From: an uncultured Campylobacter sp.
GTDB lineage: Bacteria > Campylobacterota > Campylobacteria > Campylobacterales > Campylobacteraceae
Length of the DNA stretch: 6,851 bases
Direction: 5' to 3'
Assembly: GCF_938045405.1 (NCBI RefSeq)
Contig: NZ_CALIMW010000134.1
Location: 1 to 6,851, forward strand
Part shown: piece by piece, positions 1 through 4,617 of the stretch
How positions within the stretch are numbered: position 1 is the stretch's first letter
How the letters are laid out: each line of letters opens with the position of its first letter
Translations under genes and position numbers: made by a program
The notes under the pieces: model-generated
What the model saw: only the letters and a program-made list of their open reading frames with translations
Told to the model about the DNA's origin: nothing
Database searches by the model: none

Positions 1-173
1 TCAAAAATAAGTGCGATTGACTAAAATTAAAATTACATCCATCGCACCTTTAAATTTTAATCTAAATAACGTAGCCCGATAAACAATGTGTCGTTCTTTA
101 AAATTCTAAAAAAACTTATCGTCATATTAAGACACCACATTTAGTATTTTATCTAAAATTTTGTTTTTGTCGC
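1..173. other. AT-rich intergenic region upstream of tRNA-Glu
   Basis: No convincing reading frame is visible. The stretch contains GTGCGAT at 11-17 facing ATCGCAC at 41-47 (7-bp stem, 23-nt loop), and ATTAAAATT at 26-34 facing AATTTTAAT at 53-61. The two stems interleave, so they cannot form as simple hairpins together. The first could be the end of a transcript entering from the left, but its loop is long and no clean U-run follows. The rest, up to the tRNA promoter, is AT-rich with no feature I can support. Confidence 0.4.
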
Positions 174-179
174 TATAAT
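174..179 (+). promoter_or_regulatory. -10 box of the tRNA-Glu promoter
   Basis: A perfect TATAAT lies 10 bases before the first tRNA base, which places the likely transcription start near 186 and gives a leader of about 4 nt, as is usual for tRNA genes. A T-rich stretch precedes it and no good -35 hexamer is seen. This matches known Campylobacter sigma-70 promoters, which rely on the -10 and an upstream periodic AT signal. Confidence 0.7.
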
Positions 180-189
180 GCGGCTTCTT

Positions 190-266
190 GACCTTTTCGT
201 CTAGTGGCTCAGGACGTTGCATTCTCAGTGCGAAAACGCGTGGTTCAAATCCCGCAAGGGTCGCCA
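190..266 (+). tRNA. tRNA-Glu (anticodon CUC), T-arm irregular
   Basis: The cloverleaf can be drawn directly. The acceptor stem is GACCTTT (190-196) with AAGGGTC (256-262), followed by discriminator G263 and an encoded CCA (264-266). The D-stem is GTCT/GGAC. The anticodon stem is TTGCA (217-221) with TGCGA (229-233), around the loop TTCTCAG with anticodon CTC at 224-226. The body resembles bacterial tRNA-Glu (CGTCTAG start of the D-arm). The oddity is the T-arm: the 5' strand is GCGTGG (238-243) against CCCGC (251-255), so T241 is unpaired or the outer three pairs fail. A CUC tRNA-Glu is dispensable where the UUC isoacceptor exists, so this copy may be a degenerate or poorly functional tRNA. 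The family call is firm; function is uncertain. Confidence 0.8.
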
Positions 267-268
267 TT

Positions 269-381
269 ATGGACTTATACAAGCCTCTTGATTTTAAACG
301 GTAAATTTATCTATGATTTTATCATGGACTTTCATACAGCCCGTCAGATTTTAAATAATAAATTTTATCTGCGATTTTATC
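269..381. repeat. degenerate tandem duplication of the nikO 3' end
   Basis: Copy A (269-323) and copy B (324-381) are head-to-tail. Both begin ATGGACTT and end GATTTTATC on the plus strand, with ATACA/AGCC, GATTTTAAA and TTTATCT blocks in the same order; roughly three quarters of positions match, with small indels. Copy B encodes the last 19 residues and the stop of NikO. Copy A, read in the matching frame, gives the related DKIIDKFTV, then a stop, and later ISP followed by a stop, so it is a decayed non-coding copy. It starts three bases after the tRNA CCA end. Confidence 0.7.
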
Positions 382-1098
382 GATGAAGCTTTTATCGTGC
401 GAGACGATGATTTCGCTTACGTCAAGCTCCGCCAAAATCCCCGCCACGCGCTCCTGCATCGCCTCATCAAGCGCCGTCGTAGGCTCGTCCAGTAGCAGTA
501 TCCTAGGCTCGCATACCAGCGCGCCCGCAAGCGCCACTAGCTTTTTCTCGCCGCCGCTTAGATGAAAGGGCACCCGCTCGCGTAGATGTTCGATTCCCAA
601 GCGTCGCAGCGTCTCCAGCGCCTTGCGCTCGATCTGCTCTTCACCTAAAATTTCAAGCTTTTTTAGATGGTCGTTTTCGCTGCCCTGCCTTAAAATTTCC
701 GCCTTACGACCAAAAAATTCAGAAAAAATTCCACGTCTTTTCTCCACATTTCGTGCTCGTTTTAACCGCTCATTTTGCGCACGCAGGCTAAATGCGACGT
801 CCTCAAACACGCTCGCGCACAAAAATTGATCGTCGCTATTTTGAAATAAAAACCCGATCTCGTGGCGAAATTTTATAAAATCCTCCGCACACTCAAGCTT
901 CTCGCCGAAAAGCTCGATCTCACCCTCGCCCCATTGCCTTAGGCCACCTAAAATTTGAAGCAAGCTCGTCTTGCCCTGCCCGTTCGCGCCCAAGATCGCC
1001 ACTTTTTCCTTATGCCCTACGCTCAAATTTACGCCGCGAAAAATTTCTCGCTCGCCGTTTTTAGCGCTTAAATCCAGCGCCTTAAGCGAGCAGCTCAT
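322..1098 (-). CDS. nikO: NikO/CbiO-type ATPase of an ECF nickel transporter
   Basis: This is the cytoplasmic ATPase that powers nickel import together with NikM and NikQ. Visible motifs are Walker A GANGQGKT (residues 37-44), Q-loop FLFQN (Q86), ABC signature LSGGEKK (180-186), Walker B ILLLDEP (200-206), D-loop ALD (209-211) and H-loop SHD (233-235). At 258 residues it is near family size, but a charged segment of about 45 residues (108-152) lies between VAFSL and the helix leading to the signature motif and looks like an insertion. ATG at 1098 overlaps the nikQ stop (ATGA), with GGAG 7 bases upstream, which fixes the start. It is the last gene of the operon and converges on the tRNA. The general CbiO family call is very firm; nickel rather than cobalt is inferred from the NikK and NikL neighbours. 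Confidence 0.93.
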   Translation of the reverse strand: MSCSLKALDLSAKNGEREIFRGVNLSVGHKEKVAILGANGQGKTSLLQILGGLRQWGEGEIELFGEKLECAEDFIKFRHEIGFLFQNSDDQFLCASVFEDVAFSLRAQNERLKRARNVEKRRGIFSEFFGRKAEILRQGSENDHLKKLEILGEEQIERKALETLRRLGIEHLRERVPFHLSGGEKKLVALAGALVCEPRILLLDEPTTALDEAMQERVAGILAELDVSEIIVSHDKSFIDKIADKIYYLKSDGLYESP

Positions 1099-1742
1099 AA
1101 GATAGCTCCGATTTTAACAGATACGCATGCCAGCACGAACGCCAAAAACGAGGCCTCCGAGACGCCCAAACCATCGCGACGTTCGTAAAATAGCCTACCG
1201 CAAAACCCTCGCGCGCTCATCACCAGGCTTAAATTTCTTGCTTGCTCAAGTGCCGAAATCGCTAAAATCCCGACTAAATTCGCATAAATTTTATAGGTGA
1301 AAATTCCGCTCGTCCCCACAAATCCGCGCATGCGCAAAAGAGCTTGCAGCCTCGCTAAATCCGAGCGTAAAAAATTTACGAATCGCCCGCAGCAATACAC
1401 CAAAGAGCTTAGCTTTTCCCCGAGCCCGAGCCCGTAAAATCCGCGCGCGAAAAAATATTCGTCCTTGCCGTAAAATAGTAAAATCGCAAACGCCATTATC
1501 AAATTCGCGCGCAAAAATATCACGCCCGCAAGCTCGTAGTTGCCGACTATGGCGGGGCTTAACGCGCTTAAAATAGCAAAGATATTTAATACCGCAAGCC
1601 TTGCGCAGACCGCGCGCGCAATCGAAATTTTAAGCGCAAAAAGAAGTAGCGGCGGGGCAAAAAACGCTGCGTAAAGCTGTCCGCTAAGTCCGACGCCGAA
1701 GCTGAAGATGAAAAACGCGAGCAGTGATACGGCGGGGCTCAT
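1095..1742 (-). CDS. nikQ: NikQ/CbiQ-type transmembrane coupling protein (EcfT)
   Basis: This is the integral membrane subunit that links the NikO ATPase to the NikM substrate subunit. From the chosen start it has 215 residues with several hydrophobic segments (about 4-40, 46-66, 71-92, 152-166, 196-215). It carries the two Arg-Gly coupling motifs typical of EcfT proteins, RMRG (137-140) and SARG (176-179), in the cytoplasmic part. A longer frame opens 20 codons upstream at 1802, but that would overlap nikL by 64 bp. ATG at 1742 forms an ATGA overlap with the nikL stop, like the two neighbouring junctions, and AAAGAG lies upstream, so I prefer 1742. The stop at 1095 overlaps the nikO start. 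The family call is firm; the metal is inferred from context. Confidence 0.9.
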   Translation of the reverse strand: MSPAVSLLAFFIFSFGVGLSGQLYAAFFAPPLLLFALKISIARAVCARLAVLNIFAILSALSPAIVGNYELAGVIFLRANLIMAFAILLFYGKDEYFFARGFYGLGLGEKLSSLVYCCGRFVNFLRSDLARLQALLRMRGFVGTSGIFTYKIYANLVGILAISALEQARNLSLVMSARGFCGRLFYERRDGLGVSEASFLAFVLACVSVKIGAIL

Positions 1743-2350
1743 TTGCGCGCTCTTTTCGCTAGCCACATTAAGCCAAAAAAGCCGAAAATCAAGGCCAAAC
1801 AAAGCGCGATTTTAGGCGCCTCGGCGGACTGGCTTTGAAACGCCAGGCTCCTAATATCACTCTTAGGGCTTTCTTTCGGCAAGATGCTTTGCGAGGCGGA
1901 ATTTTCCAAAGGCTCGGAAGTGCTTGAAATTTTATCTTCAGACACACTGCCTTTAGGCGCGTAATTTTTAGCGGCGTTCAAATTTTGCGGCATAGGATTT
2001 TCAGAAACGTCAGAATTTTGCGGCGTGGAATTCTCGGGATCACCGGAATCCTGCGGTGTAAAGTCCTCGGCGCTAAATTCCATCTGTGCACCGTGCCCTG
2101 CACCTCCGTAAATTTGAATAGTAAAATTTTTAGCCGGGATCTTTATGCTCGCAAGTCCCTCTTTATCGGTCCTAGTGCGCAAAATTTCGCGCCCGTCCAC
2201 ACTGATTAAAACTTCACACTCCATGCAGGGAGAATTTTTATAAAAATAGCTATAAATCGCCACTCTATCGCCCTCTTGCGTCGCGAAAAGATGAAGCGCA
2301 TGCGAAAATGCGAAGGAGCTCAAAACCGCTAAGAAAAATAGCGCTCTCAT
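1739..2350 (-). CDS. nikL: NikL-type accessory protein of the nickel ECF transporter
   Basis: This 203-residue protein has an N-terminal signal peptide (hydrophobic residues about 3-16, cleavage likely near 16-18), a periplasmic beta-rich domain (about 19-92, with VLISVDG and TDKEGLASIKIP as in carboxypeptidase-regulatory-like folds), a Pro/Ser/Asn/Glu-rich linker (93-180), one C-terminal membrane helix (181-198) and a short basic tail. The linker holds four 11-residue repeats (98-141) of the type TPQ(D/N)S....EN. The periplasmic domain has a CMEC motif (C42, C45) and His17 and His20 near the mature end, all possible metal ligands. Its place between nikM and nikQ, with ATGA overlaps on both sides, and this architecture match NikL of NikKMLQO systems, in which NikK and NikL replace NikN. 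The precise biochemical role of NikL is not well established. The assignment rests on layout and context more than on strong motifs. Confidence 0.78.
   Translation of the reverse strand: MRALFFLAVLSSFAFSHALHLFATQEGDRVAIYSYFYKNSPCMECEVLISVDGREILRTRTDKEGLASIKIPAKNFTIQIYGGAGHGAQMEFSAEDFTPQDSGDPENSTPQNSDVSENPMPQNLNAAKNYAPKGSVSEDKISSTSEPLENSASQSILPKESPKSDIRSLAFQSQSAEAPKIALCLALIFGFFGLMWLAKRARK
1928..2059 (-). repeat. four 33-bp (11-residue) repeats in the NikL linker
   Basis: Residues 98-141 of NikL break into four 11-mers beginning TPQDS, TPQNS, MPQNL and APKGS, most with an acidic residue or Lys and Asn at positions 9-10. The DNA copies are diverged, so the expansion is old or under coding constraint. 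This is a flexible periplasmic spacer between the folded domain and the membrane helix. The copy number may vary between strains. Confidence 0.6.
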
Positions 2351-2946
2351 CGCCTTTGTCCGCCGTAAAATTTCGCAATAAAGCTAAGCGCAAAAAGGGT
2401 GATGATCCCTTCCAAAACAGCTAGAATTGCGCCTTCGAGCGAGATGAGCGTCGCGATAGCAAAAAACTCCCGCCCGCTGATGAAAAGCACGAGATCAAGA
2501 AGCAGCATCGAGCAGACGATCGGCACGAAACCCGCTAAAAACAGATAAATTTTTTGCGTGCGCACTTTTAGCTCTTGCGCTTTTACGGCGGCGGCAAAGA
2601 GCCCGCCCAAAACCGCTGGAAAGCCGATGACTGCGGTATTTACGCCTAGCACGCTAAGCCCTCCGAAGCCGAAAAACACCCCTTGCAAAAAAAGCGCGAC
2701 AAAAATCGCCAAGATCGCGCGTGGGCCCAAAAACGCGCCCACGAGCCCGCTTAGCATCAGGTGCATGGAGCTGACACCCACGGGCAGGTGCACGAAAGAG
2801 GCGACGAAAAACAGCGCGCTAAAACATGCGATCCTCGGGATCTCAGCCTGCTTTACGCGCCATAAAATCGCCGCTACCGCAGGCGCCGTAACCGCCCAGC
2901 CGGCAAGCAGCACGGGCGCGCTCAAAACTCCTTCGCTAATGTGCAC
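2347..2946 (-). CDS. nikM: NikM/CbiM-type substrate-binding membrane protein, nickel
   Basis: This is the substrate-specific S component that captures nickel and carries it through the inner membrane. Its 199 residues are almost all hydrophobic, with six or seven helices. It starts MHI, and the CbiM/NikM family binds the metal through the N-terminal amine, His2 and a His in the loop corresponding here to SSMHLM (His62; His53 is nearby). LGVN (100-103) and EGIIT (179-183) are also family-typical. GTG at 2946 is the right start: it gives the required Met1-His2 and has AAAGGAGG (2953-2960) six bases upstream. The stop overlaps the nikL start (ATGA). The 5' end overlaps by 11 bp a questionable frame from the upstream repeat region. 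The family call is very firm; nickel rather than cobalt follows from nikK and nikL and the lack of cbiN. Confidence 0.92.
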   Translation of the reverse strand: MHISEGVLSAPVLLAGWAVTAPAVAAILWRVKQAEIPRIACFSALFFVASFVHLPVGVSSMHLMLSGLVGAFLGPRAILAIFVALFLQGVFFGFGGLSVLGVNTAVIGFPAVLGGLFAAAVKAQELKVRTQKIYLFLAGFVPIVCSMLLLDLVLFISGREFFAIATLISLEGAILAVLEGIITLFALSFIAKFYGGQRR

Positions 2947-3715
2947 GGCTCGCCTCCTTTAAATCGCTCCAGTTTTTTAGACGCGCAAAAACGCGGGAGC
3001 TAGTTAAATTTAAGGCATTTGCGACCTTTGCGATAATTGCCTTGATTGCTACAGGCCTTGCTTTTACGGCTTTAGTCGCGGCAAAATTTGCGGCTGTAAA
3101 ACTCGCGGCTTGCGTCCTATTTGCGGCGGCTGTTGGCGCAAAACTCGGAGCGGTCTCGGAGCTGCTTGCGGAACCAGTAAATTTGATAAATTTTACAGCT
3201 CGCATGGCGCAAAAATTTTCGTTTGCTACATTTGCAGGAGCGGCAAATGGATTTCGCGACGCAAAATTTGAGGCTCCGAGCGATCTTGGTGCGACGCTCG
3301 CGCAGTAAAACAGAGCTTGCGAAATTTCAAAAGTCGGAGTTTGCAAAATTTCAAAAAACGAAATTTTGCGCGCGGGTATTTTACGCTCATAAATCCACGG
3401 ATATGAAATTTTACGGCTCGAAGCTCCTAAGAGCGGATTTCTACCGAGCAAAATTCCACGCAGCAGAGCTTCGTTACTTAAAATTTTACTCGGCGGAATT
3501 TTGCTCCGTAAAGTTTTAACCAAACCCCGAGACGCAGACTGCGCGCAGATGCGAAACGGCGGAATTTTACCATTTAAAATTTTAGCCGCAGAATTCGATG
3601 GAAATTTTACATCGCCAAGCAAAACGCGCGAAAATAAAATTTCAAAGCCCTGCCAAAGCGTAAATTTAAATTTATCCGCAGCGACGCAAATTTCGCCCAA
3701 AAAAAGAGATCTCAC
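2936..3715 (-). CDS. questionable 259-codon frame through the repeat region
   Basis: An uninterrupted frame fills the nikK-nikM gap. GTG at 3715 has GGAG seven bases upstream, directly after the nikK stop, and its TAG overlaps the nikM start by 11 bp, so its placement is that of an operon gene. The translation looks unlike a normal protein: it is rich in Ala, Lys, Ile and Ser, with runs of five-residue units ending in KI (residues about 69-125) that are the antisense image of the plus-strand repeats. It has no recognisable domain, no signal peptide and no membrane helix. At the repeat positions the residues do not fit the pentapeptide consensus, while the plus-strand reading does. I think it is open mainly because the repeat unit lacks stop codons, but the tight fit leaves a coding role possible. 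Confidence 0.25.
   Translation of the reverse strand: MRSLFLGEICVAADKFKFTLWQGFEILFSRVLLGDVKFPSNSAAKILNGKIPPFRICAQSASRGLVKTLRSKIPPSKILSNEALLRGILLGRNPLLGASSRKISYPWIYERKIPARKISFFEILQTPTFEISQALFYCASVAPRSLGASNFASRNPFAAPANVANENFCAMRAVKFIKFTGSASSSETAPSFAPTAAANRTQAASFTAANFAATKAVKARPVAIKAIIAKVANALNLTSSRVFARLKNWSDLKEASRAH
2953..2960 (-). promoter_or_regulatory. strong Shine-Dalgarno of nikM
   Basis: AAAGGAGG on the minus strand, six bases before the GTG start, is the best ribosome binding site in the window. It settles the nikM start and should allow efficient nikM translation even though nikK is about 780 bp upstream across the repeat region. Confidence 0.8.
3003..3519 (+). pseudogene. frameshifted pentapeptide-repeat array, antisense to nik
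   Basis: From 3003 to 3308 the plus strand reads as five-residue units with Leu, Phe or Val every fifth position (Phe/Leu codons at 3027, 3042, 3057, 3072, 3087, 3102 and 3117), ending in TAA. From 3310 to 3519 the pattern continues in the next frame, with eleven consecutive units exactly 15 bp apart (3361 to 3511) such as LRADF, YRAKF, HAAEL, YSAEF and CSVKF, then TAA. The residue two before the hydrophobic one is mostly Ala, Ser or Val and the one before is Lys, Glu or Asp, which is the pentapeptide-repeat (Rfr beta-helix) consensus. The two parts join if one base is lost or gained near 3290-3306. No ATG or GTG start with a ribosome site is seen. I read it as the remnant of a pentapeptide-repeat gene, related to the frame at 5876-6664. 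Confidence 0.5.
3006..3693. repeat. RAATTY-rich 15-bp periodic array A (nikK-nikM gap)
   Basis: I count 21 RAATTY hexamers (AAATTT, GAATTT, AAATTC, GAATTC) between 3006 and 3693. From 3361 to 3511 the repeat unit recurs at exactly 15 bp for eleven units, though only some positions keep a full RAATTY (3361, 3406, 3451, 3481, 3496). From 3520 to 3720 hexamers continue without clear phase (3560, 3575, 3589, 3602, 3637, 3662, 3668, 3688). Each hexamer is self-complementary or nearly so, so the array reads similarly on both strands. It separates nikK from the rest of its operon. Confidence 0.75.
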
Positions 3716-3727
3716 CGAGCCGCTCCG

Positions 3728-4477
3728 CTACTTTTTCAACTCGTCCGCCTTGATCCAAAGCACGGCGCCCAGCTCATTTACGGGCTGCTCGCTTCCTTTG
3801 GCGGCTTCCTCCTCGCTAAGAGCCGCAAAGCCCCACCAACCGGCAACCGGCATCACGAAGCTAAACTCGCCCGCGCCGTTGGTTTTAACGACCTGTGTGA
3901 CATGCGCCTCGCTAGGGGCTTTGTAGCCCTTATCGTTATATAGCTCGATCTCCACGTCCGCGCCTGGGACGGGCCTTCCGTGCAGTAAAAAAACTCCGCT
4001 AAATATCTCGCCTGCATACAGCGCATAAGGCCGCACTAGCGGCACGATCTCCGCCTCTAGCCCGAGCGGCTTATCCCAGCCTTCGCCCGCGCCGTAAGCA
4101 TCGACGTAGGTTTTGGTGATATGGCGGATCATCTTGCGCTCAGCCGGCTCGGCATAGGGTTTCGGATCGAAATAAAACGCCAAAAGCGATGGTTTGTCAG
4201 CTTTAAATTCCGCCGCAAAATAGGAATTCTCGCCTTTTTTTTGCTCTTTTAGGCTGCCTAGGAGCGATTTTTTCTCACCATCAATAAAAACGCCGAATTC
4301 TGCGGGCTTTTGTAGATTCATAGATTCCTGTAAAAACGGATGAGAGAATTCCAAATTTAGCTTCACGATAGCGTCTTTTTGATCCTCTACGACATTTTTA
4401 TCCGTCGTAAGAACGCCGAAATGTGCGAACGCAAGGCTAGCCGCGATGATTCCTAAAAAAGCAAATTTTGCCTTCAT
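3728..4477 (-). CDS. nikK: NikK-type periplasmic nickel-uptake protein (DUF4198)
   Basis: This is the exported accessory protein of NikKMLQO nickel transporters, thought to handle nickel in the periplasm before it reaches NikM. The 249 residues begin with a signal peptide (MKAK, then a hydrophobic stretch) and a good cleavage site AFA|HFG after residue 18, leaving His19 as the mature N-terminus. DUF4198-like features follow: SHPF (45-48), the region around KTYVDAYG (122-129), a beta-sandwich segment with GRPVPGADVEIELYN (167-181), and the C-terminal block TNGAGEFSFVMPVAGWWGFAAL, written here as TNGAGEF (199-205) plus VAGWWGFAAL (211-220). No membrane anchor is seen, so it is probably soluble. 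ATG at 4477 has AAAGG with suitable spacing. It is the first gene of the operon, transcribed divergently from serS, with a possible NikR site over its leader. The family call is firm; the mechanism is inferred. Confidence 0.85.
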   Translation of the reverse strand: MKAKFAFLGIIAASLAFAHFGVLTTDKNVVEDQKDAIVKLNLEFSHPFLQESMNLQKPAEFGVFIDGEKKSLLGSLKEQKKGENSYFAAEFKADKPSLLAFYFDPKPYAEPAERKMIRHITKTYVDAYGAGEGWDKPLGLEAEIVPLVRPYALYAGEIFSGVFLLHGRPVPGADVEIELYNDKGYKAPSEAHVTQVVKTNGAGEFSFVMPVAGWWGFAALSEEEAAKGSEQPVNELGAVLWIKADELKK

Positions 4478-4504
4478 GTAATACCTTTCATAATAAAATA
4501 TTAC
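4478..4504. promoter_or_regulatory. candidate NikR operator in the nikK leader
   Basis: GTAATA (4478-4483) and TATTAC (4499-4504) form a perfect 6-bp inverted repeat separated by exactly 15 bases. The inner TAATA-N15-TATTA matches the TRWYA-N15-TRWYA pattern described for Helicobacter pylori NikR. It covers the presumed transcription start and the Shine-Dalgarno of nikK, where a bound nickel-loaded NikR would repress the importer. That NikR is present and acts here is inference. Confidence 0.5.
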
Positions 4505-4507
4505 GGA

Positions 4508-4513
4508 ATTGTA
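4508..4513 (-). promoter_or_regulatory. -10 box of the nikK operon promoter
   Basis: TACAAT on the minus strand, preceded by TGA and an A-rich stretch, puts the start of transcription near 4500, about 23 bases before the nikK ATG. That start lies inside the candidate NikR operator. There is no clear -35, which is common in Campylobacter. Confidence 0.5.
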
Positions 4514-4532
4514 TCACTTTTTTTCATCCGTA

Positions 4533-4570
4533 TTGCTTAAATGTGGGTTTATTTTGAGTATTTAAAGCAA
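4533..4570. promoter_or_regulatory. near-perfect inverted repeat upstream of serS
   Basis: TTGCTTAAAT (4533-4542) faces ATTTAAAGCAA (4560-4570), with one extra A and a 17-base spacer. It sits just upstream of the serS -10 box, so it would not be in the serS mRNA and could act as a DNA binding site in the divergent region. The regulator is unknown. Confidence 0.35.
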
Positions 4571-4578
4571 ACTTTAGT

Positions 4579-4584
4579 TAAAAT
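4579..4584 (+). promoter_or_regulatory. -10 box of the serS promoter
   Basis: TAAAAT (5 of 6 to TATAAT) sits 33 bases before the serS ATG, giving a leader of about 27 nt. TTGAGT at 4554-4559 could be a -35, but its spacing (19 bases) is long. This is the best candidate in the 140-bp divergent gap. Confidence 0.4.
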
Positions 4585-4605
4585 GTCGCAATTTAAATTA
4601 CCAAA

Positions 4606-4611
4606 AAGAGG
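4606..4611 (+). promoter_or_regulatory. serS ribosome binding site
   Basis: AAGAGG lies six bases before the ATG at 4618 and confirms that start. No ATG further upstream in this frame has a comparable site. Confidence 0.7.
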
Positions 4612-4617
4612 CAGAAA

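Noticed and set aside
267..321. Rho-independent terminator between the tRNA and nikO
   Set aside because: No GC-rich hairpin with a U-run is present on either strand; the similarity here is a tandem duplication.
204..386. 60-codon plus-strand frame overlapping the tRNA and nikO end
   Set aside because: It reads through the tRNA gene and the antisense of nikO, with no protein-like features.
1743..1802. Longer N-terminus for nikQ starting at 1802
   Set aside because: It would overlap nikL by 64 bp, and the extra 20 residues only read nikL DNA in another frame. ATG at 1742 gives the same ATGA junction as the neighbouring genes.
2558..2962. 134-codon plus-strand frame over nikM
   Set aside because: It is antisense to a clear NikM gene, with Pro/Thr/Ala/Lys-rich, shadow-like composition.
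3006..3693. CRISPR array
   Set aside because: There are no long identical repeats with unique spacers; the unit is a 15-bp degenerate coding-like period, and no cas genes are visible.
3501..3926. 141-codon plus-strand frame over the end of array A and nikK
   Set aside because: Its second half is antisense to conserved NikK, and its first part only briefly continues the repeat pattern.
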